Assembly (NCBI GenBank): GCA_031272005.1
Contig: JAISUQ010000094.1
Location: 1-5,831, forward strand
Reading direction: 5' to 3'
Source: Coriobacteriales bacterium
GTDB lineage: Bacteria > Actinomycetota > Coriobacteriia > Coriobacteriales > UBA8131
DNA: 5,831 nt
The position numbers and the translations under genes were made by a program. Shown here piece by piece: positions 1 to 4,915 of this stretch (position 1 is its first letter; every line of letters begins with the position of its first letter). The notes below the pieces were generated by a model. The model was given only the letters and a program-made list of their open reading frames with translations, ran no database searches and was not told the origin of the DNA.

Positions 1-180
1 ATCCTCTCCAACACGCCCAATCCCCTGAATCTGGCCAGCGACTGGCCGGCGGTGCCGGTGCAAGTCGAGGTTTCGGCGGCGCCAGAGGTGGATTTGCAGG
101 ATGAGTGCGTGCAGCATTGCCCCCAGAACTATCGCGCCTTCCAGAACACCTGGGATTACCACAACCTGTTTGGCCGCTGA
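1..180 (+). CDS. Urea amidolyase-associated protein UAAP1 (DUF1989), C-terminal part; probable carboxyguanidine deiminase subunit
   Basis: The first reading frame is open from base 1 and ends at TGA 178-180, giving the last 59 residues of a protein whose start lies left of the window. The visible piece begins ILSNTPNPLN and carries two cysteines (visible residues 36 and 40) in DECVQHC, followed by NYRAFQNT and the end NLFGR. This ending matches what I know of the longer DUF1989 protein (UAAP1) that precedes UAAP2 and the carboxylase in these operons. Its SNTPNPLN stretch aligns with SNCPQLNN near the end of the next gene, so the two are paralogues. In studied homologues the UAAP1/UAAP2 pair forms carboxyguanidine deiminase, which releases ammonia from carboxyguanidine to give allophanate. 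It should act in the cytoplasm. The family call is fairly sure; the enzymatic role is inferred from homologues. Whether it corresponds to CgdA rather than CgdB I infer from gene order only. Confidence 0.85.
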   Translation: MLSNTPNPLNLASDWPAVPVQVEVSAAPEVDLQDECVQHCPQNYRAFQNTWDYHNLFGR

Positions 181-188
181 GCCAGTAA

Positions 189-206
189 GCGAGCAATATA
201 GCTCGC
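189..206 (+). other. Small intercistronic inverted repeat
   Basis: GCGAGC (189-194) and GCTCGC (201-206) are perfect 6-bp complementary arms around an AATATA loop, starting 8 nt after the UAAP1 stop codon. No run of T follows, so it is not a convincing intrinsic terminator. In the transcript it could form a short hairpin that marks or protects the end of the UAAP1 message, but a 6-bp stem can arise by chance in GC-rich DNA. Confidence 0.35.
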
Positions 207-242
207 CCGCGAAGCGACATTGCAACAGCCAAAGAGAGCGCT

Positions 243-266
243 GACGTGAGCGCCGACGTGAGCGCC
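243..266 (+). repeat. Exact 12-bp tandem duplication in the UAAP1-UAAP2 spacer
   Basis: GACGTGAGCGCC occurs twice back to back (243-254 and 255-266). The bases just before (GCGCT, 238-242) are complementary to AGCGC (249-253) across a 6-nt loop, so the first copy could also form a small stem. The duplication ends 14 nt before the Shine-Dalgarno sequence of UAAP2. It looks like a replication-slippage product; a regulatory role is possible but nothing else supports one. Confidence 0.7.
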
Positions 267-280
267 AGAGCAACAGAGAT

Positions 281-286
281 AAGGAG
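281..286 (+). promoter_or_regulatory. Ribosome binding site of UAAP2
   Basis: AAGGAG lies 6 nt before ATG 293-295. It is a near-ideal Shine-Dalgarno sequence and fixes the start of UAAP2 at 293. Confidence 0.8.
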
Positions 287-292
287 CACAAA

Positions 293-952
293 ATGCACGG
301 ATTCATCGAAAAGCAAAGCAGCCTGACAGCCGAGCAGGCTATCTATAACGAGCGAGTAGATGCCGGCAATCCATGGTACTACGACCTCAAGAAGGGACAG
401 ACGCTGCGGATTTTGGATCTGGAAGGCAACCAGGCGGTGGACACCACCTTCTACCCCCTGGATGACCCCAGCGATCACTATAGCGCTGTGGCCACCATCG
501 TCGCCCAGCAGAACATCTACCTGACCACCGGCACCGTGCTGCGCTCCGAATCATATCGGCCGCTGCTGGAGATTACCGCCGACCTCACTGGCCGGCACGA
601 CACCCTGGGCGGGTGCTGCTCATCACAGAGCAACATGGTGCGCTACGCCCGCGAAAAGGAGTACATGCACAACTGCCGCGACAGCTTCATGCTGGCGATG
701 GCCGGCTTTGGCGAGGATGGCATCATCAAACGCGATCTGGCTCCCAACATCAACTTCTTCATGAACGTGCCCATCACCGAGGATGGCTATTACACCTTCG
801 ATGACGGAGTGTCTGCGCCCGGTAAGTACGTTGAATTGCAGGCGCTTTGCGACGTGCGGGTACTGGTCAGCAACTGCCCTCAGCTGAACAACCCCTGCAA
901 CGCCTACAACCCCACACCAGTACAGATGCTGGTCTGGGACGCAACCAGCTGA
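293..952 (+). CDS. Urea amidolyase-associated protein UAAP2 (DUF1989); probable carboxyguanidine deiminase subunit
   Basis: This complete 219-residue protein has the usual length for UAAP2 and is read from an ATG with a strong AAGGAG site. Family-like stretches are LDLEGNQAVDTTFY (residues 41-54), the Asp/Cys-rich GRHDTLGGCCSSQSN (100-114), APNINFFMNVP (150-160) and the C-terminal SNCPQLNNPCNAYNPTPV (193-210). Cysteines sit at 108, 109, 128, 186, 195 and 202; DUF1989 structures are reported to bind metal through cysteines, so some of these are likely ligands, but I cannot assign which. There is no signal peptide or membrane segment, so the protein is cytoplasmic. With UAAP1 it probably forms the heteromeric carboxyguanidine deiminase (CgdAB) that turns the carboxylase product into allophanate. 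Older annotation only says 'urea carboxylase-associated', with no function. The family call is strong; the reaction is taken from characterised homologues. By gene order it would be the CgdB subunit. Confidence 0.92.
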   Translation: MHGFIEKQSSLTAEQAIYNERVDAGNPWYYDLKKGQTLRILDLEGNQAVDTTFYPLDDPSDHYSAVATIVAQQNIYLTTGTVLRSESYRPLLEITADLTGRHDTLGGCCSSQSNMVRYAREKEYMHNCRDSFMLAMAGFGEDGIIKRDLAPNINFFMNVPITEDGYYTFDDGVSAPGKYVELQALCDVRVLVSNCPQLNNPCNAYNPTPVQMLVWDATS

Positions 953-1000
953 TTCACGCAGCCAGCGCCAGACAGCAAACCTGGAACCACCGGTACAGAT

Positions 1001-1006
1001 AGGGAG
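1001..1006 (+). promoter_or_regulatory. Ribosome binding site of the carboxylase
   Basis: AGGGAG ends 3 nt before ATG 1010-1012, which is slightly closer than usual (GGAG as the core). The start is still secure because the protein begins MFNSVLIANRGAIA, the conserved N-terminus of biotin carboxylases. The 57-nt gap after UAAP2 (953-1009) holds no other recognisable signal, so co-transcription is likely. Confidence 0.65.
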
Positions 1007-1009
1007 AAG

Positions 1010-4000
1010 ATGTTCAACAGCGTCCTGATAGCCAATCGTGGCGCCATCGCGGTGCGCGCCGAACGTACCCTGGCAGCACTGGGCGTGCGCAGCATTGCTG
1101 TCTACTCGTTGGCCGACCAGGATAGTCTGCATGTGACTGGCGCCGACGAAGCCTGGAGTCTGGGTGAAGGTCCAGCGGCAGCCACGTATCTGGACTTGGA
1201 GAAGATCCTGGATGTAGCCCAGGCATCAGGAGCCGAAGCGCTGTTCCCCGGTTATGGCTTCCTCAGCGAATCTGTGGAGCTGGCCACACGTTGTCAGGAG
1301 TTGGGTATCACCTTTGTGGGTCCTGAGCCAGAGCAGATGGCTGCCTTTGCCCTCAAGCACCAGGCCCGCAGTATCGCCGAGCGGGCTGGTGTGCCGCTTG
1401 TGCCTGGCTGTGGCCTGCTGCAATCGATAGACGATGCCCGGGCGGCAGCCGAGCAAATCGGCTACCCGGTGATGCTAAAAAGCTCTGCCGGTGGCGGTGG
1501 CATTGGCATCACCATCTGCCAAAACGCCTCGGAATTGGATGCAGCCTTCGATTCGGCAACCCGCCTGGCCCAAGCCAACTTCGGTGACGGCAGTCTGCTG
1601 TTGGAGAAGTACATCGAGCACGCCCGTCATGTGGAGGTGCAGATCTTCGGCACCGCTGCAGGTATTGTGGTGCTCGGTGACAGGGACTGCTCGGTGCAAC
1701 GGCGTAACCAAAAGGTGGTGGAGGAGTGCCCGGCACCGGGAATCGTCCCCGAGCTGCGTCAGCAGATGCATCAGGCCGCCCGCAGACTAACGGCCAGCGT
1801 CGGTTATACCAGCGCCGGCACTGTGGAATTCCTCTACGACCATGCCGCTGAGAGTTTCTACTTCCTGGAAGTGAATACCCGCCTGCAGGTGGAGCATGGC
1901 ATCACCGAGGAATGTTACGGCATCGATCTGGTGCAATGGATGCTTCAGCAGGCTGCCGGCGACATGGTTGAGCTACCGGAGGTTCCTGAGCCATCCGGTC
2001 ACGCCATCGAGGTTCGGCTCTACGCTGAGGATTGCTACAACGGTTTTCTCCCGGCTTCCGGAACGATTGATGGGGTTTGCTTTCCGGATGATGCCCGGGT
2101 GGATACCTGGGTGACCAAGGGAACCGAAGTCACCACGCTCTATGATCCGATGCTGGCCAAACTGATAGTCCACCGGCCGAATCGCCAAAGCGCCTTGGCG
2201 GCGATGGCAAAAGCCCTTGGCGGCACACGCATCTATGGCATCAGCACCAATCTGCACTATATCTCTGCGCTGTTGCACCATACTCCATATCTGACTGGCC
2301 AACTGGATACCCGAATGCTCAACGGATTTAAACCTGTGGAGCCGAGCATTGAGGTTTTGGATGGCGGGATTCAGTCGACGGTGCAGGACTATCCGGGACG
2401 CACGGGTTATTGGGCAGTGGGCGTACCGCCCTGCGGACCCTTCGACAACCTCAGCTTCCGAATTGGCAATGCCCTGCTGAACAATGACGACAGCGCAGCC
2501 GGCATTGAGCTGACCGTCCGCGGCGGGCGCTACCGCTTCCGCTGCGCAACCCGCTTCTGTCTGACGGGAGCGCAGATGCCAGCTGCGTTGGACGGCCAGC
2601 CGGTGCCGTTTTACACTCCGCTTCAGGCCGCTGCCGGCTCAATCCTGGAGTTGGGCGTCTGCCCAGAGGGCCTGCGCAGCTATCTCTGCATCAGCGGCGG
2701 CCTGGATTTGCCGGTTGTACTGGGCTCACGCTCCACCTTCGTCGACGGCCGCTTCGGAGGCCACGGCGGCCGGGCTCTGAAAACTGGCGATGTGCTGAGC
2801 CTGCTGCAAATGGAAGCATCTGGTGCGGGTGCGGGTGCGAGTGCGGGTGCGGGTGCGGGTGCGGGTGTTGCTGCTGGTGCTGCTGGTGCTGTTGTTGGTA
2901 CTGGTGTTGCTGCGAATGCCGCCAGTGTTTCCCAAACCCAGCCTGCTCATTTTGCTGACCAGTGGACTATCGATGTCCTCGTCGGCCCGCTCAGCGACAG
3001 CGAGTTCCTGAAACCGGAGTTCTTTGATGACCTGACCATGAGCTCCTACATCGTCGGTACTGATTCTGCGCGCACCGGCGTACGCCTGAATGGGCCGACG
3101 CCACAATGGACCCGCAAGGATGGCGGCGAGGCCGGGCTGCATCCCTCCAACATCCACGACAATCCCTATTCGCTGGGAGCTCTGGATTTGACTGGAGACA
3201 TGCCCATCCTGCTCGGCCCGGACGGCCCGAGCCTGGGTGGCTTTGTCTGTCCGGTAGTCGTGGCGATATCTGAGCGCTGGAAGCTGGGACAGCTGCGCCC
3301 CGGCTCCGAGGTGCGCTTCCGCATCGTTACCGTTGCGGCAGCCAAACAGGCCAGAATCGCCTGCGAGCAGGGGTTGGCAACGCTGCGCCAGGCCGCCCTG
3401 ACTGAGGACTGGGTCAGGGCGCATCAGATAATCGACAGCCTTTATCGAGGCACAACGCCCGCTGGGCGCAGCGATAGCCTGAGCCACAACAGCAATTCAA
3501 ACCTGCCCGCAGGCTTCACGCCCGAAGACGCCATCCTATTCCGCGACAGAGAGGGAGATGATGCCATTTGCCTGCGCCGCTCCGGCGAAGACGCCATCCT
3601 GGTGGAATATGGGCCGATGCGCCTGGGTATCGGGTTGCGTTTTCGGGTACATCTGCTGATGCAGACGCTGCAACGCTCCCATCTCCCCTATCAGGATCTG
3701 ACACCGGGCATCCGCTCGTTGCAGATTCATTACGACCCTGACATCGTGAACGAAGATGAGGTCGTCGCCCACATCCTGGCAGCTGATGCGGCATTGCCAC
3801 CGTTGGAGGGGGTCACGGTGCCGTCGCGCATCGTCCATCTGCCGCTGTCCTTCGACGACCCCCAGGCTCAGCTGGCCGCTCGCCGCTATCAGGAAACCAC
3901 TCGCCCGGATGCCCCCTGGTGCCCATCCAACCCCGAATTCATCCGCCGTATCAACGGGCTGAGCAGCATCGAGGATGTTCGCGAGCTGGCGTTTGCGGCC

Positions 4001-4915
4001 AGCTACATCGTTTTGGGTTTGGGCGATGTCTACCTGGGGGCACCCGTCGCCGTGCCGGTAGACCCACGCCAACGCCTGGTGACCACCAAGTACAACCCGG
4101 CCCGCCCCTGGACACCGGAGAATGCCGTAGGCATCGGCGGTTCCTACCTCTGCATCTACGGAATGGAAGGCCCGGGTGGGTACCAGCTCATCGGGCGGAC
4201 CACTCAGATGTGGAACCCCCTGCAGTCAACGGAGAGCTTCAAGGAAGGTAAACCCTGGCTGCTGGATTTTTTCGATCAGATCAAGTTCTACCCGGTTTCT
4301 GCGGAAGAGTTATCGCAGTTGCGGCGGGACTGCCTGCGCGGCCGCTTCAACCCCCGTATTGAGACCACGGAATTCTCCCTGGCCGAATACCACAGATTCT
4401 GTGCGGAGAACCGCGAAAGCATCGCCGCCTTCAAGGCTCACCAACAGGCAGCCTTTGCAGCCGAATACGAGCGCTGGGTGGCTGAGGGTCTGGATGTCTT
4501 TGTGGCGGATGAGCCTGTTGTCGCCTTGCCGGCAGACTTCACCACGCCTCCCGGGTGCAGTCTGCTGACGGCCCCGGTGGCTGGTTCGGTATGGAAGCGC
4601 AACGTCAGCAGCGGCCAACAAGTCTGTGCCGGCGAGGCTCTATTGGTATTGGAGAGCATGAAAATGGAGTTTGCCATTGAGGCAGCGGCAGCCGGCACAG
4701 TGGTGGAGCTGCTGGCCGATGTCGGCGACGTGGTTTCGGCCGGTCAGGCCCTGGCTGTGATTCGTGACGTAATGGGTGACGACCCAGGCGATGACTCAGG
4801 CAGCGACTCAGGCAAGGACTCAAGCAGGGACTCAGGCAGGGACTCAGGCAGGGATTCAGGCAGGGACTGCGGGGTCCTCCCCGTTATTGCTGCCGGAGAA
4901 AAAGGAGCCAGATAA
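1010..4915 (+). CDS. uca: Urea/guanidine carboxylase, biotin-dependent (biotin carboxylase + carboxyltransferase + biotinyl domain)
   Basis: This enzyme uses ATP and bicarbonate to carboxylate urea, or more probably guanidine in this operon, through a biotin carried on its own chain. Residues 1-445 are the biotin carboxylase: NRGAIA (9-14), ATP-binding K116 and K157, glycine loop AGGGGIG (160-166), K235 in NQKVVEE, catalytic EVNTRLQVEH (287-296) and R336. Residues about 455-775 are the AHS2/KipA-like half of the carboxyltransferase, with STVQDYPGRTGYW (456-468), GGEAGLHPSNIHD (705-717) and LGPDGPSLGGF (735-745). Residues about 840-1062 are the AHS1/KipI-like half, with KYNPARPWTPENAVGIGG (1027-1044). 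A hinge follows, then the biotinyl domain (about 1183-1252), with ESMKM and biotinylated K1218. All key residues I checked are present. At 1301 residues it is longer than the roughly 1200 I expect. The excess lies in a Gly-Ala run (605-635), a Ser/Asn-rich linker (about 814-834) and a 49-residue tail (1253-1301). The stop TAA (4913-4915) overlaps the ATG of allophanate hydrolase. The family is certain; the preferred substrate is inferred from the DUF1989 neighbours. Confidence 0.96.
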   Translation: MFNSVLIANRGAIAVRAERTLAALGVRSIAVYSLADQDSLHVTGADEAWSLGEGPAAATYLDLEKILDVAQASGAEALFPGYGFLSESVELATRCQELGITFVGPEPEQMAAFALKHQARSIAERAGVPLVPGCGLLQSIDDARAAAEQIGYPVMLKSSAGGGGIGITICQNASELDAAFDSATRLAQANFGDGSLLLEKYIEHARHVEVQIFGTAAGIVVLGDRDCSVQRRNQKVVEECPAPGIVPELRQQMHQAARRLTASVGYTSAGTVEFLYDHAAESFYFLEVNTRLQVEHGITEECYGIDLVQWMLQQAAGDMVELPEVPEPSGHAIEVRLYAEDCYNGFLPASGTIDGVCFPDDARVDTWVTKGTEVTTLYDPMLAKLIVHRPNRQSALAAMAKALGGTRIYGISTNLHYISALLHHTPYLTGQLDTRMLNGFKPVEPSIEVLDGGIQSTVQDYPGRTGYWAVGVPPCGPFDNLSFRIGNALLNNDDSAAGIELTVRGGRYRFRCATRFCLTGAQMPAALDGQPVPFYTPLQAAAGSILELGVCPEGLRSYLCISGGLDLPVVLGSRSTFVDGRFGGHGGRALKTGDVLSLLQMEASGAGAGASAGAGAGAGVAAGAAGAVVGTGVAANAASVSQTQPAHFADQWTIDVLVGPLSDSEFLKPEFFDDLTMSSYIVGTDSARTGVRLNGPTPQWTRKDGGEAGLHPSNIHDNPYSLGALDLTGDMPILLGPDGPSLGGFVCPVVVAISERWKLGQLRPGSEVRFRIVTVAAAKQARIACEQGLATLRQAALTEDWVRAHQIIDSLYRGTTPAGRSDSLSHNSNSNLPAGFTPEDAILFRDREGDDAICLRRSGEDAILVEYGPMRLGIGLRFRVHLLMQTLQRSHLPYQDLTPGIRSLQIHYDPDIVNEDEVVAHILAADAALPPLEGVTVPSRIVHLPLSFDDPQAQLAARRYQETTRPDAPWCPSNPEFIRRINGLSSIEDVRELAFAASYIVLGLGDVYLGAPVAVPVDPRQRLVTTKYNPARPWTPENAVGIGGSYLCIYGMEGPGGYQLIGRTTQMWNPLQSTESFKEGKPWLLDFFDQIKFYPVSAEELSQLRRDCLRGRFNPRIETTEFSLAEYHRFCAENRESIAAFKAHQQAAFAAEYERWVAEGLDVFVADEPVVALPADFTTPPGCSLLTAPVAGSVWKRNVSSGQQVCAGEALLVLESMKMEFAIEAAAAGTVVELLADVGDVVSAGQALAVIRDVMGDDPGDDSGSDSGKDSSRDSGRDSGRDSGRDCGVLPVIAAGEKGAR
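2822..2914 (+). repeat. GGTGCG hexanucleotide tandem repeat coding for a Gly-Ala linker
   Basis: Seven contiguous 6-bp units (2822-2863, the fourth being AGTGCG) run into a partial eighth and then a decayed GCTGGT/GTT-rich stretch up to about 2914. It encodes residues 605-635 of the carboxylase as GAGAGASAGAGAGAG followed by Val/Ala/Gly. Codons here end mostly in T or are GCG, unlike the GGC/GCC-rich flanks, which fits recent local expansion rather than long selection. It sits between the end of one segment of the AHS2 domain (DVLSLLQ) and the resumption of family-like sequence (WTIDVLVGPL), so it probably forms a flexible surface loop. The unit length preserves the frame whatever the copy number. 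Confidence 0.9.
4781..4870 (+). repeat. 12-bp tandem repeat coding for an Asp-Ser-Gly-Arg tail
   Basis: Six clear units of consensus GACTCAGGCAGG fill 4793-4864, with a degenerate unit before (4781-4792) and a half unit after (4865-4870). They encode residues 1258-1287 as DPGD, DSGS, DSGK, DSSR, then DSGR three times and DCG. The late units are nearly identical (one C-to-T change) while the first ones have diverged, which is the usual picture of expansion from one end. The repeat lies after the biotinyl domain, at the extreme C-terminus of the carboxylase. Confidence 0.9.
4870..4883 (+). other. Small GC-rich inverted repeat before the allophanate hydrolase start
   Basis: CGGGG (4870-4874) and CCCCG (4879-4883) are perfect complementary arms around TCCT, lying directly after the 12-bp repeat and 18 nt before the AAGGAG site of the next gene. 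The loop and arm also contain TCCTCC (4875-4880), which is complementary to GGAG-type ribosome binding sites, so pairing with the downstream site is conceivable. There is no T run, so it is not a terminator. Functional meaning is uncertain. Confidence 0.3.
4902..4907 (+). promoter_or_regulatory. Ribosome binding site of allophanate hydrolase, inside the carboxylase gene
   Basis: AAGGAG lies 7 nt before ATG 4915-4917, within the last codons of the carboxylase (encoding GEKGAR). Together with the TAATG stop-start overlap it points to translational coupling of the two genes. Confidence 0.8.

Noticed and set aside
189..206. Intrinsic terminator after UAAP1
   Set aside because: The stem is only 6 bp and no T-rich tract follows; the downstream genes belong to the same pathway and need to be transcribed.
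181..292. Guanidine riboswitch in the spacer
   Set aside because: At 112 nt with only short stems and a slippage duplication, I cannot recognise the conserved features of a guanidine riboswitch; if one exists it should be upstream of the first gene, outside the window.
623..1132. A 169-codon minus-strand frame across the UAAP2-carboxylase junction
   Set aside because: It overlaps two well-supported plus-strand genes and its protein resembles nothing I recognise; long antisense frames are common in GC-rich DNA.
2822..2914. Phase-variable switch based on the hexamer repeat
   Set aside because: A 6-bp unit cannot change the reading frame, so gain or loss of copies only alters linker length and cannot switch the gene off.
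2823..3011. A plus-strand frame beginning with a Met-Arg-Val-Arg-Val repeat
   Set aside because: This is the GGTGCG repeat read in another frame, with no ribosome binding site and no family similarity.
2726..3487. A 253-codon open frame on the minus strand, opposite the carboxylase, including an Arg-Thr repeat
   Set aside because: It is a shadow of the carboxylase: the RTRT run is just the reverse reading of the GGTGCG repeat, and the region is conserved carboxyltransferase on the plus strand.
4781..4870. CRISPR-like or iteron-like array
   Set aside because: The units are contiguous 12-bp tandem copies without spacers, and they code in frame for a protein tail.
1010..4915. Frameshift or decay of the carboxylase suggested by the odd repeats
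   Set aside because: The frame is continuous, conserved motifs follow each repeat in the same frame, and all the catalytic and biotin-site residues I checked are present.
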